Origin: Chloroflexota bacterium
GTDB taxonomy: Bacteria; Chloroflexota; Anaerolineae; J102
Assembly (NCBI GenBank): GCA_029782215.1
Contig: JAKOVD010000049.1
Coordinates: 1 to 64,000 of the forward strand
Length of the DNA: 64,000 bases
Direction of reading: 5' to 3'
In this document: positions 1-8,360 of the stretch, piece after piece
Layout of the letters: each line of letters begins with the position of its first letter
Position numbering within the stretch: position 1 is the first letter of the stretch
Notes under the pieces: generated by a model
Told to the model about the DNA's origin: nothing
Database searches by the model: none
Seen by the model: the letters and a program-made list of their open reading frames with translations, nothing else
Program-made: the position numbers and the translations under genes

Positions 1-1
1 C

Positions 2-205
2 ATCCTCCACTGGCGACGCGATGTCACCCTCGGCGAAGACGCCTGCCAGGTTTGCCGTGGTCAGACACCGCTCCTCCTTGCCCTCATCAACAGCCTTGTC
101 CTATTCCTCATCGACTTGACCGGCGCCACCAATGCCGCCGCCAAAATCCGCGAGTTTGCCGCCTATCCGCAACGTGCTTTGGACCTTATCCTCCTCCCCC
201 CCTGA
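2..205 (+). CDS. Transposase, C-terminal fragment (ISAs1-like), cut by window edge
   Basis: The open frame runs from the left edge to TGA at 203-205 and encodes the last 67 residues of a protein. It contains LHWRRDVTLGEDACQ followed by a hydrophobic LLLALINSLVLFLI segment. This layout (HW, then RDVTxGED, then a hydrophobic helix with an Asn) is the C-terminal part of ISAs1/IS4-type DDE transposases, where the E lies in the catalytic triad region. The 5' part is outside the window, so intactness cannot be judged. A perfect inverted repeat (GCCTGT-TTG-ACAGGC, 221-235) lies 16 bp after the stop and may belong to the IS end or to the next promoter. Confidence 0.7.
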   Translation: MLHWRRDVTLGEDACQVCRGQTPLLLALINSLVLFLIDLTGATNAAAKIREFAAYPQRALDLILLPP

Positions 206-226
206 CTTTTGAGAAGCCCTGCCTGT

Positions 227-256
227 TTGACAGGCAGACATTGGCCACGGGATAAT
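227..256 (+). promoter_or_regulatory. Sigma70-like promoter with overlapping palindrome, upstream of DUF4160/DUF2442
   Basis: A perfect -35 TTGACA (227-232) is followed after 18 bp by GATAAT (251-256). The -35 overlaps the perfect inverted repeat GCCTGT-TTG-ACAGGC (221-235), which is placed as a repressor operator would be. Transcription would start near 263, about 50 bp before the ATG at 312. Operator function is inference. Confidence 0.6.
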
Positions 257-311
257 GAGAGGTAGTTCGAAGGCGACCATCGTGGATGTCTTGCGAAAGG
301 AGGTTCCGACT

Positions 312-572
312 ATGCCTGAGATCTGCAGGTTCTTCGGCATTGTTATTGTCATGTTCTATGACGAACACAACCCTCCACATTTTCACGCACGATACGGAGA
401 TGCGCACGCCGCCATTGAGATAGCCTCCCTCCGTGTGCTGGAAGGACGTCTTCCGCCTCGCGCCTTGGGTCTCGTCATTGAATGGGCCTCCCAGCATCAA
501 GAGGCGCTGATGCTGGACTGGCAGCTTGCGCGAAACGATAGGCCGCCTGAGAAGATCGAACCGCTGAACTGA
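312..572 (+). CDS. DUF4160 domain protein, possible toxin-antitoxin partner
   Basis: An 86-residue protein. The ATG at 312 was chosen because AAAGGAGG lies just upstream (296-303) and because the family begins close to the 'PEICRFFGIVI' segment. The hallmark FYDEHNPPHFHARYGD, a basic/His-rich strand typical of DUF4160, is followed by EIASLRVLEGRLPPRA and a helical C-terminus (VIEWASQHQEALM). The next gene, a DUF2442 protein, starts 12 bp downstream, so the two are almost certainly co-transcribed. DUF4160 and DUF2442 genes are commonly found side by side in bacteria and have been suggested to be a toxin-antitoxin-like pair. No activity can be shown from the sequence. The position next to a transposase end fits a mobile gene pair. 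Confidence 0.85.
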   Translation: MPEICRFFGIVIVMFYDEHNPPHFHARYGDAHAAIEIASLRVLEGRLPPRALGLVIEWASQHQEALMLDWQLARNDRPPEKIEPLN

Positions 573-584
573 GGAGAACTCATC

Positions 585-869
585 ATGCTCCACGACATCG
601 TATCGGCCGCATACAAAGGTGGTTACCTGATAGAGCTCACTTTCGATAACGGTGAACACGGGGTGGTTGACTTCACGTCGTATCTTCAGCGCGGTGGCGT
701 TTTCAAGCGTTTCCATGATGTAGGTTTCTTTCGTGAGTTCCGAGTTGACCGAGAATTAGGAACTCTGACGTGGGGGGACGAGATCGACGTGGCGCCAGAA
801 ACGCTCTATGCACAGGCCACTGGCGCGCCACTCCCTGGTTGGATGGTTTCGGAAGAGGTGGCTGCGTAG
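585..869 (+). CDS. DUF2442 domain protein, partner of DUF4160
   Basis: A 94-residue protein starting at ATG 585, with GAGGAGAA overlapping the end of the upstream gene (571-578). It shows the DUF2442 pattern: an N-terminal strand (LIELTFDNGEHGVVDF), then YLQRGGVFKRFHDVGFFREFRVD, then LGTLTWGDEIDVAPETLYAQA near the C-terminus. The family is small, and many members sit next to DUF4160 genes as here. The role is unknown; DNA binding and antitoxin function are possible. A Rho-independent terminator-like palindrome lies about 210 bp downstream. Confidence 0.88.
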   Translation: MLHDIVSAAYKGGYLIELTFDNGEHGVVDFTSYLQRGGVFKRFHDVGFFREFRVDRELGTLTWGDEIDVAPETLYAQATGAPLPGWMVSEEVAA

Positions 870-1342
870 GGAGAGCTGGACCGTGATGTTTCCACTATAG
901 GCGGTTAGCACGATGCCAGATTGGAGCTACCAGGCCGTATGAGCTCTTTTGACATGCAATCGGCTCTGCTGTAACATCACCCTCAGCAAACAACGGTCAG
1001 GCTCTTGAGATCATCTCAATCCTGTCACCCCAAAATTACTTGGATAGGGGCCGACGCCCGTCGCTCCCGTTCGACATAAAGTCCGCCAATTGGCGGACTT
1101 TTGTGTTATTTTGGGCCTGAAACCAGGCTATTCTGGATTGGATCGCCGGTTCGATGGTGCATCGTTCCCGCGATCGTGATCGGGTCAGGATGAGGAACCC
1201 AAACTCGTTCGCAGTGAAGGGACCTGTGGCCCCTTTGATCGGCCCAATCGGAATCGGAGAGATGGTTGACCGAACGAGATACCAGCAGTCGTTTTCAAGA
1301 TCAACCTTGAATAGACACGAAGCAGAACGGATGAGTCAAGTA
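870..1342. other. Intergenic region without a recognisable gene
   Basis: No reading frame here resembles a known protein. Short open frames on both strands at 1154-1411 have no ribosome binding site and no family features. The only structured element is the palindrome at 1080-1099. The right part probably includes sequence interrupted by the IS1-like insertion that follows. Confidence 0.5.
1080..1107 (+). terminator. Perfect 20-bp palindrome with T-rich tail, probable terminator
   Basis: AGTCCGCCAATTGGCGGACT is a perfect palindrome (10-bp arms, 1080-1099) followed by TTTGTGTT. It lies 210 bp after the DUF2442 stop. The GC-rich arms plus a downstream T run fit a Rho-independent terminator, although the stem has no separate loop and the distance from the gene is long. 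Confidence 0.55.
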
Positions 1343-1752
1343 GCCGCGACGGGCTGGCGCGGCGGACATGGTCCATGGCGGCAGTGCCGGCCGAGCTTGA
1401 GGTCCATTTGATGTGGTATCGGACGTACTACCACTTTTCCCGTCAGCACGAGTGTCTGCGATTGACGTACACGAATACCAACGCCAAGGGCGAGGAAGTC
1501 GTACGTTATCGGAACCGCACCCCGGCGATGGGGCCGGTTTGACCCGGCGCCGATTCAGTGTCAAGGAGTTGCTGCTGCTTCCGCTGCCAGCAGTAAGCTG
1601 ACGCGCTCCGGAGCCGAAGAGGCAACGGAGCGGGGATGGCACGACCCGGTTTTCCTGCTTGACAGGCGAGCAGAGGCCATCACTGTGTCGTGCACAGGGC
1701 CGAAGTACCCCTGCAAAGCCAGGCGGATTTGCCAACTGTGTCTAGTGGGAGG
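1343..1752 (+). pseudogene. Decayed IS1-like transposase, copy 1 (5' truncated, frameshifted)
   Basis: Translation in mixed frames gives ARRTWSMAAVPAELEVH, then WYRTYYHFSRQHECLRLTYT, then RYRNRTPAM, and after a 1-bp deletion near 1530 LTRRRFSVKELLLLPLPAVS, stopping at 1599-1601. The order 'YYxFxRPHxSLR ... RTPAMAAGLT ... ELL' is typical of the end of IS1-like transposases. The second copy at 14476-15119 shares the same text and also the non-coding 3' flank up to GGGAGGAC (near 1752). This copy lacks the whole N-terminal half and cannot be functional. Comparison of the two copies places the right end of the element near 1752. Confidence 0.72.
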
Positions 1753-1760
1753 ACCGTATC

Positions 1761-1821
1761 ACATACAAATAATACCTTTTGACCGACAATATTACATACA
1801 AATAACCCTTCTTGACCGATA
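1761..1821 (+). repeat. Two tandem 28-bp repeats upstream of the lipoprotein gene
   Basis: ACATACAAATAATACCTT.. (1761-1788) and ACATACAAATAACCCTTC.. (1794-1821) start 33 bp apart. Both begin with the same 12 bases and end in TTGACCGA(C/T)A. They form an AT-rich island (roughly 35% GC) in a GC-rich sequence, just upstream of the ATG at 1905. They may be tandem -35 boxes or regulator half-sites. Confidence 0.6.
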
Positions 1822-1904
1822 GTAGGGCTGCCCATAACGATGAACTATCCGGTGGGTCCCCATGCAAGCGGTCGACTGCTTGCAGTATACATAAGGAGCT
1901 GTTT

Positions 1905-3605
1905 ATGTTCAGCGCAACGCCATTGGCAAACAGAAACAAGACGAAGTTGCGTTACACCCGTTCGGCAACGCTACTGGTGCTTGCTATCGTCGCACCGATG
2001 GTTCTGGCTGCCTGCCAACCCGTCAGCCAGAAAGCAGGCGCTGGGCTCATCAAAGCAGAAACCGCCAAAGCTCAAGAGACCCCCAACACGTACGTCACGG
2101 CGAACATCTGCCCGATGGTTTTCGACGCTTCGGTGGCCAGTTTCTATCCCATCCAGCCGGACTTCGATGCGGGGTACACCGCAGCCGCCCAGAAGTTGAA
2201 CAGTGATACGCAAGACTGGGCCTACGTCGTTACGGGCGACTATCCCTACTCGTACTGGACGTCTTGGTATTTGTATTCGACCACTGGCGTACCGCTCTTC
2301 AAAATCGCGGGCAAAGATATTGCCCCCGATCCGGGATCGACGAATCCATTTGTTACGGGCAACCCAATCCTGGCGCCGGAGCGCAAGTATACTCTCATCT
2401 TTATGCCTGCGGATACACCGGACGCCGTTATCTCCAGTATGCAAGCAGCTGGGCAGAATGTCGCCCTCCTGCCTGCGATTGGCACCACTGCGGGCGTCAG
2501 TATTGTCTCCCGCAACTACTGGTCATTAAGCCACGACGGTCTTGGCGACTATGATCGCTTTGGATACGGTGGACCAACCAACACGCCACCCCACTCCCTC
2601 ACAGCGTTCCTAACCGATCCAACGACCGGCAAATTGACCGATACGCCAGTCGCCAACTGTGCCGCCCAAAGCCAATTACCAGAGGCCCTCTGGTACAATC
2701 CAGCCACCAAAGAGCCAGTCGTCACCTTTGAGTTCGTGCAGCCACCGAGCCCTAAAGAATATGCCGATTTGCCAAAATTCGTCCTTCAGTCGGGGTCGGT
2801 GGCTGGTGTCTTCGGCGAAGAGTTCCCGCCATCGCCTGTTCCCAGCGAGGTTCAGTTCTATCGCGATGTGGCCGCTAATGCGCCCTATGCTGATGTAGCC
2901 TCTGCGCCCCCACTCGGTAACCCGCCCGACGCTTGCGGCGGCTACGTATTTGCCAATCTTCCCAACGATGTGGTGTCCCTCATCCACATCCCGCAAGTGC
3001 CGAGCTTCCCTGACTATCAAGGAGCTACAGCCACAACCGTCAATAACACCGATGACTTCGACGTGACTTATTACAGTGTTGTAATTTATGGTGCACTGAA
3101 GCAACTCAGCGCCGTCGGTACGGTGGAAAACTCCCAAATCGGCAATCGCCAGATCAACATCAATGATGACGGCAGTGCCACGATCGTGGTGTATCCACGG
3201 TCGGCTACGCGGGAGCAGATCGCAGCCATGAAAGCAGTTGTGGACGCAAACGGGTGGAACTTGCTGACCGGTGGGCTGCAAACTGATACTGCTCCCAATC
3301 TGGTGGCCGTCCGCGAGAAGGGCTCGAACGACAAATGGGCGAACTCCTTAAGCCCGAATTCCGTGACGGCGGGCGCCCCCTGTCCTCAGACGCAAAACCC
3401 CTCGCTGCCACTGCCACAAGACCCGCCGGATGCGCAAGTCACGCAGTTCAACGGCATGGGTCTTTCTGCGCCCCAAGGCCAGAACTGTTCCATTGCTGCC
3501 TTCTTGTCGGGCCAGTGTCTGAAGGATTTTGGGGCTCAATTGGCAGAGGACGGGTCAGTGTGGTCGGCCACCAGCGCGACCCCTCCCGAACAGGTGATGC
3601 CGTAG
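1905..3605 (+). CDS. Secreted lipoprotein of unknown function
   Basis: A 566-residue protein. The start at ATG 1905 is preceded by TAAGGAG (1892-1898) and gives a clean lipoprotein signal peptide: a basic N-terminus (NRNKTKLRYTR), a hydrophobic stretch, and the lipobox VLAAC with the lipidation Cys near residue 36. A longer frame begins at 1812 but would place 31 residues before the signal peptide. The mature part is soluble and rich in Pro, Tyr and Asp, with segments such as GDYPYSYWTSWYLYS and VTYYSVVIYGALKQL. I recognise no catalytic motif or named family. It resembles large secreted hypothetical proteins of environmental bacteria. It is flanked by an IS remnant upstream and an alpha/beta hydrolase 81 bp downstream. 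Confidence 0.8.
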   Translation: MFSATPLANRNKTKLRYTRSATLLVLAIVAPMVLAACQPVSQKAGAGLIKAETAKAQETPNTYVTANICPMVFDASVASFYPIQPDFDAGYTAAAQKLNSDTQDWAYVVTGDYPYSYWTSWYLYSTTGVPLFKIAGKDIAPDPGSTNPFVTGNPILAPERKYTLIFMPADTPDAVISSMQAAGQNVALLPAIGTTAGVSIVSRNYWSLSHDGLGDYDRFGYGGPTNTPPHSLTAFLTDPTTGKLTDTPVANCAAQSQLPEALWYNPATKEPVVTFEFVQPPSPKEYADLPKFVLQSGSVAGVFGEEFPPSPVPSEVQFYRDVAANAPYADVASAPPLGNPPDACGGYVFANLPNDVVSLIHIPQVPSFPDYQGATATTVNNTDDFDVTYYSVVIYGALKQLSAVGTVENSQIGNRQININDDGSATIVVYPRSATREQIAAMKAVVDANGWNLLTGGLQTDTAPNLVAVREKGSNDKWANSLSPNSVTAGAPCPQTQNPSLPLPQDPPDAQVTQFNGMGLSAPQGQNCSIAAFLSGQCLKDFGAQLAEDGSVWSATSATPPEQVMP

Positions 3606-3633
3606 GTTTGGATCAGAATTGGTTGAACCGAAA

Positions 3634-3663
3634 GCAGTCCGGCTTCGGCTGAAGGCGGACTGC
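3634..3663 (+). terminator. Hairpin between lipoprotein and hydrolase genes
   Basis: GCAGTCCG (3634-3641) pairs perfectly with CGGACTGC (3656-3663) across a 14-base loop. There is no T run behind it, so termination is uncertain. It could instead be an attenuator or an mRNA-end stabilising stem. Confidence 0.4.
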
Positions 3664-3686
3664 CTTGCATCCCACAGGGGGAGACC

Positions 3687-4586
3687 GTGAACGCAGATGC
3701 ATACCAGGCGGCAGCAATTCTTGCAGCGCACCGCGAGGCCGGGACCTACTTTCGTGCCGCCGGAGTCGGCAGCTTCGTCCTTCAGGCGGGTGAAGGCGAA
3801 CCCGTCGTCCTCATGCATGGCCTCCCGGCCTCGAGCTTCCTTTACCGGAAGGTCATCCCAGAGCTCGCCTCACGCGGGTTTCGGGCCCTTAGCTTCGACT
3901 GGCCGGGACTGGGCCTGGCCGACCGGCCTAACGAGTTTGATTACACATTCTCTGGGATCAGCACATGGGCGGCAGCAGCGGTCGACACGCTCAAGCTTGA
4001 TCGATTCCACCTGGTCGTGCACGATGCCGGTGGCCCGGTCGGTTTCGAACTCGCGCTCCGGGTGCGTGAGCGGATCCGCTCGTTGACCATTCTCAATACG
4101 ATGGTGAAGCTGCCCAAGGCGCCATTCCCGGGCGAACTACTCGCCAAACTGAGTACAGAGGGCTTCCACCACCTGCCTCTTGGCCTCGGCCGACTCCTAT
4201 CGTCGCCTCGGGCATGGCAGCAGATGCTGTATCGCGTGGGCGTTTGGAATCGCGCCGCGCTGCCGATGCCCGAAATTCTGGTCTGGCGGGACCTGGCGCT
4301 GGGATCGAACGACGGCGCGACTTATCTCCGGATTATGAGCAAAGTGCGGGAGGGTCATGCCGGACAGCGGTGGGCCGAGGTGATCGATTCGCGCCAAACT
4401 CCATACCCGGTGGCGATCGTGTGGGGCGGTTACGATCCAATGCTATCCATTCGGCGCTACGGATGGAGGGTGCTGGCCGAGACGCACGTGCAGTCCATCA
4501 CGGTGCTGCCTGGGCGTCACTTCCTCCAAGAGGATTGCGCACCCGAGGTCGCGGCGCTCATCGCGAAGAACGCTGGCAAAGCGTAA
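3687..4586 (+). CDS. Alpha/beta hydrolase, haloalkane-dehalogenase-like
   Basis: A 299-residue single-domain alpha/beta hydrolase with a GTG start at 3687 behind CAGGGGGA. The oxyanion strand reads MHGLPASSFLYRKVIPEL. The nucleophile elbow is LVVHDAGGPVG, with Asp where lipases carry Ser, as in haloalkane and fluoroacetate dehalogenases. The C-terminal GRHFLQEDCAP supplies the catalytic His. The DWPGLGLADRP segment follows the family pattern. The nucleophilic Asp suggests attack on an alkyl halide or a related substrate, but many homologues with HDxGG have no known substrate. The gene stands alone: a lipoprotein is upstream and an IS remnant downstream. Confidence 0.85.
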   Translation: MNADAYQAAAILAAHREAGTYFRAAGVGSFVLQAGEGEPVVLMHGLPASSFLYRKVIPELASRGFRALSFDWPGLGLADRPNEFDYTFSGISTWAAAAVDTLKLDRFHLVVHDAGGPVGFELALRVRERIRSLTILNTMVKLPKAPFPGELLAKLSTEGFHHLPLGLGRLLSSPRAWQQMLYRVGVWNRAALPMPEILVWRDLALGSNDGATYLRIMSKVREGHAGQRWAEVIDSRQTPYPVAIVWGGYDPMLSIRRYGWRVLAETHVQSITVLPGRHFLQEDCAPEVAALIAKNAGKA

Positions 4587-4600
4587 CCAATAGGAGGCGT

Positions 4601-4960
4601 GTTGGCTATCCTGAACATCCGTTCGGTTTTTCGAGGCTCAAGGCTTCGTGGAAACCTTTGGACCGGGACCTTTCCCCTGGATTTGATCGGCCCAGAGGGT
4701 GCGGCGATGCTTGATGACGACGGCCTGCGATGCAACAAGGTTGCTGAAGAGCGCCGATCAAGCCGGCAGTTTGGGCGCAGAAGCGCCAAATGGGCGCGCT
4801 GAAGCCACCCGGCACCATGTCCTGGTGTGGATGTAGCCCGTCAGTCTATGGATTCAGCGCTCAGGCGGCGAGACGATAGTCGTGGTGGAGACCGCCGAGA
4901 ACGGGGAAGGCGGTGACCTTCCCGGTCTGCGGCGGCTCCACCCAGGCGTATGGTTCGGAA
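4601..4960 (-). mobile_element. Insertion sequence remnant, repeat family R, copy 1
   Basis: About 350 bp are closely similar to 20311-20660. On the minus strand the segment begins inside a protein tail reading PPQTGKVTAFPVLGGLHHDY, then RLAA and a stop at 4861-4863. This is the ending typical of integrase-core (rve) transposases, usually seen as 'LGGLHHxYxRAA'. The remaining sequence to 4601 is the non-coding IS end, closing with the short repeat seen also near 58148 and 62118. Everything upstream of the tail is missing, so the element is dead. The plus-strand cyclase gene starts at 5034, just beyond it. Confidence 0.65.
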
Positions 4961-5033
4961 GCCCCGACATGCCCGCGCAAAGAGCGAGAGCCACCAGGAA
5001 AACGAAACGGGCGTCTGAGGCGCTCCCAGAGCC

Positions 5034-8000
5034 ATGATCTGCACAAACTGCGGCACTGCCAATCGCGCGGAAGCGCGCTTCTGCAAGCGCTGCGGCCTCT
5101 GGCTGGCGGCGAACTGTCCTTTCTGCGATGCCGTTCTGCCGGAGGCGACGGTATTTTGCGACCGCTGCGGCCGCCAGCTCGCGTGGCAGCCGTCAAGCGC
5201 ACACCTGCCAACGCCGGCCCCAACGGGTGCGCCCGCTCTCCCGCCGCCGGAAACATCGCTGACCACCGGCTCACCTTCGCCCGGTGTTCAGCAGCCCAAG
5301 CCGTTGTCGTCACCCGCAAAGGCGTCTGTCCCGCACCTGGAGCAACTTGTCCCCAAGGAGATGATGGCCAACCTGGATGCAGTGCGCGCCAGCGGCGAAA
5401 TGGTGGGCGAGCGGCGCGTGGTCACGATCCTCTTCTGCGACGTCAAAGGCTCGACCACGGCGGCGGAGCAACTGGACCCTGAGGACTGGACCGAGGTGAT
5501 CAATGGCGCCTTCGAGCGCATGATCCGGCCGGTGTATCAGTACGAAGGGACGCTGGCGCGGTTGATGGGCGACGCCATTCTGGCCTTCTTTGGCGCTCCC
5601 ATTGCCCATGAGGACGATCCGCAGCGCGCCGTGTTAGCGGGATTGGACATCGTGGCAGCCATCGCGCCCTACCGTGAGCAGGTGAAACTGCGGTGGGGCA
5701 TTGACTTCAGCATCCGCGTGGGGATCAACACCGGGCTTGTGGTTGTCGGCGCGGTCGGCTCTGACCTGCGCATGGAGTACACGGCTCTGGGTGACGCCGT
5801 CAACCTGGCGGCCAGAATGGAACAGACGGCGCAGCCGGGCACGGTGCAGATTGCCCACGACACCTTCAGGCAGGTCAAGGACCTGTTTGAGTTTGAAGCG
5901 TTGGGCAGCATCGAAGTCAAGGGCAAGGCCGAACCGGTGCCCGCCTACCGTGTGATCGGGCGGAAGATGCAGATGGGGCGCCAGCGCGGCATCGAGGGTC
6001 TGTACGCCGACATGGTGGGGCGGGAAACGGAGATGCTGGCCTTGGCCAACATCACGACCGACCTGAAGCAGGGCGTCGGGCGGATCGTCTGTATTCTGGG
6101 TGAGGCGGGTCTGGGCAAGAGCCGCCTGATCGTCGAGAGCCACAAAGTGTTCAGAAGTGTGGTGGGCGACGCGGGCAACTGGTACGAAACCGGCAGCCTC
6201 TCGTACGAAACCAGCCACGCCTATGGCTTGTTCTACCGGCTGATCAGGCGGGTGCACGGCATCAATTACGACGATTCGTTGGCGACCGTGCGCGGCAAAC
6301 TGGCCATGCTGCTTGAGGGTTTGCCGGAGACGCAGCGGTCGCGGGCAGCCAGGGTCTTTGCTGCGCTCCTGGGAGTGGCTGATGAATCCAACGAGCTGCC
6401 GCAGGACGGCGATACGTTCAAGCGGGAAATGGTAGAGGTCATGGCGGGCTGGTGGCAGTCGGTCTTCGCCGAACGTCCCACCGTACTTGTCTTTGACGAC
6501 ATGCACTGGAGCGACGCCGTTTCCATCGAGCTCCTCCGGCATCTGCTTTCATTGACCGAGGAGCTTCCACTTGTGCTCCTGTGCGCGCTGCGCAGCGAAC
6601 GTGAGGCGCCAGCCTGGCAGATCAAAAGTGTGGCCGACGAGGAGTACCGCCATCGCTACACGGAGCTTGTTCTGCATCCGCTTTCAGAGACTGATAGCAA
6701 CGAGCTTCTCAACCGCCTGCTGGCCAATGCCGATCTTCCCAGCCGACTGAGGGCGAGTGTATTGGAAAAGGCGGGCGGCAATCCCTTCTTCATCGAGGAA
6801 GTGGTACGGGCGTTGATCGACAACGGCGTGGTGGTTGCGGAAGAGCGCATTGCCGACGGCGTGGCGAGGCGGTTCTGGCGGGCCACCAGCGAGAACTCGG
6901 ACTTTACCATTCCCGACAATCTGCAGACGCTGTTGGCGGCGCGCATGGACAGGCTGGAGGAAGCCACGCGCGGCACCCTGCAGGCGGCCTCGGTCATTGG
7001 CCGTTCCTTCCACCGTCGGGTGCTTGGGGTGGTAGACGAAGCGGGCCCGGAGCTCGACAAGCACTTAGGCACACTCCTGCGGCTGGATCTGATCCGTGAG
7101 GCCGCACGCGTTCCCGAGATCGAATACATGTTTCGCAACCCGCTGACACAGGAGGCAGTCTACAAGACGATCCTGGTGAAGCGCCGGCGTGCCTTTCACG
7201 GCCGCGTGGGAGAAGCGATCGAAGGACTCTATAAGGACCGCCTTGAGGGTTTCTTCGGGCTGTTGGCGCACCACTTCGCCATCGCCGGACAGCGCGACAA
7301 GGCGATCGCGTACGCGCGGCTGGCTTCACAGCAGGCCGTCAGCCTCTATGCCTACGAAGAGGCGCTGCAAAACCTCAGGGGCGCTCTTGACCTCATCACG
7401 CCTGAAGAGATCAGTGAGATCCATGCCCTTTTGCTTGAGGAATCGGCGGATGTCCATGCGCTCTTGCGCGACATTCCGCAAGCCATTTCTCTTAACCAGC
7501 AGGCCCTCGAGATCGAGCGGGGGCTTGAGGCTGCCGACCCTGTCGCCGTCCTGCGACAGCACTGCAAGATCGTGCAGTTGGTCAATGAGGCGAAATGGAA
7601 CATGACATTGGAGGATTACCAACAGGTGCGCGAGGCTGGTCTGGTCTCCCAGGATGAATTGGAGCAGATGCTGGTGGCGGTAGCGGACAGGCCGCCGCAG
7701 GCAGAAACTATACGTGGCCTTGCCGTCCTTTCGCTAAACGCCTGGCGCAATTTGGTGCCGCCTGACTGGGAGAAAGCCCAGGCATTTGCCCAGGCTGCTG
7801 TCGATCAGGCCGAACAGCTTGGCCAACCTGTGGTTCTGGCGCGGGCGCTTGGCGCTCTGGCCAACGTTTTGGACGGCCGCAGCCGCCTGCGCGACCATGT
7901 ACAGGTGGCGCAGAGGCGGCTGGAGCTGAGCGAAGACACCATGGGCTACGATGCAGTAGAGCGCATAGACGCATTGAGCGGCGCTGGGATGGCGCGCATG

Positions 8001-8354
8001 TATGTGGGTGACTATGAACAGGCCCTGCTGGTGCTGCGGGAGGCGGAAGCGCTCGCCGCCAAGGCGCAGTCCGTCGGCAAGCAGGTGGCGGCGCTGGGGC
8101 TGCAGGGACAGTGCTTGTTCCGGCTGGACCGTTGGGACGAGGTACTGGCCACTGAGGAGAAGTGGCGAGACCTGGAGAAGCGGTACAGCCGTCGTCGCGT
8201 GGGCGCCACCTGCTTCGCCGTGGCGCTCAGCGCTAGCGTTCATGCCTTGCGCGGCGACCTGGATCAGGCCCATCGCTACGGCAAAGAATCGGCTGACTAT
8301 ATGATCGCCGTGTCCGGTTCGATGGAGGAGTGGCAGCGGAATCAATTCTACTGA
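5034..8354 (+). CDS. Zinc-ribbon / class III nucleotide cyclase / AAA ATPase / TPR regulator, interrupted by stop
   Basis: This 1106-residue protein has a double zinc ribbon (CTNCG..CKRCG and CPFCD..CDRCG, residues 1-50), a Pro-rich linker, and a class III adenylate/guanylate cyclase domain (residues 125-300, with ILFCDVKGSTT for metal binding and GDAILAFFGAP). An AAA/STAND-type ATPase follows, with P-loop GEAGLGKSR near 355 and Walker B VLVFDDMHW. The C-terminal half is helical TPR-like repeats. Such proteins are expanded in Chloroflexota and are taken to be cyclic-nucleotide signalling or STAND regulators. The frame ends at TGA 8352-8354, yet the next codons continue the same frame and the same repeat pattern to 8858, so one in-frame nonsense codon splits the gene. 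The start ATG has only a weak Shine-Dalgarno sequence but sits exactly before the zinc ribbon. Confidence 0.88.
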   Translation: MICTNCGTANRAEARFCKRCGLWLAANCPFCDAVLPEATVFCDRCGRQLAWQPSSAHLPTPAPTGAPALPPPETSLTTGSPSPGVQQPKPLSSPAKASVPHLEQLVPKEMMANLDAVRASGEMVGERRVVTILFCDVKGSTTAAEQLDPEDWTEVINGAFERMIRPVYQYEGTLARLMGDAILAFFGAPIAHEDDPQRAVLAGLDIVAAIAPYREQVKLRWGIDFSIRVGINTGLVVVGAVGSDLRMEYTALGDAVNLAARMEQTAQPGTVQIAHDTFRQVKDLFEFEALGSIEVKGKAEPVPAYRVIGRKMQMGRQRGIEGLYADMVGRETEMLALANITTDLKQGVGRIVCILGEAGLGKSRLIVESHKVFRSVVGDAGNWYETGSLSYETSHAYGLFYRLIRRVHGINYDDSLATVRGKLAMLLEGLPETQRSRAARVFAALLGVADESNELPQDGDTFKREMVEVMAGWWQSVFAERPTVLVFDDMHWSDAVSIELLRHLLSLTEELPLVLLCALRSEREAPAWQIKSVADEEYRHRYTELVLHPLSETDSNELLNRLLANADLPSRLRASVLEKAGGNPFFIEEVVRALIDNGVVVAEERIADGVARRFWRATSENSDFTIPDNLQTLLAARMDRLEEATRGTLQAASVIGRSFHRRVLGVVDEAGPELDKHLGTLLRLDLIREAARVPEIEYMFRNPLTQEAVYKTILVKRRRAFHGRVGEAIEGLYKDRLEGFFGLLAHHFAIAGQRDKAIAYARLASQQAVSLYAYEEALQNLRGALDLITPEEISEIHALLLEESADVHALLRDIPQAISLNQQALEIERGLEAADPVAVLRQHCKIVQLVNEAKWNMTLEDYQQVREAGLVSQDELEQMLVAVADRPPQAETIRGLAVLSLNAWRNLVPPDWEKAQAFAQAAVDQAEQLGQPVVLARALGALANVLDGRSRLRDHVQVAQRRLELSEDTMGYDAVERIDALSGAGMARMYVGDYEQALLVLREAEALAAKAQSVGKQVAALGLQGQCLFRLDRWDEVLATEEKWRDLEKRYSRRRVGATCFAVALSASVHALRGDLDQAHRYGKESADYMIAVSGSMEEWQRNQFY

Positions 8355-8360
8355 AGGTCC

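Noticed and set aside
8352..8354. TGA as a selenocysteine codon
   Set aside because: A TPR helix is not a place for selenocysteine, and no SECIS-like hairpin was recognised just downstream; mutation or error is simpler.
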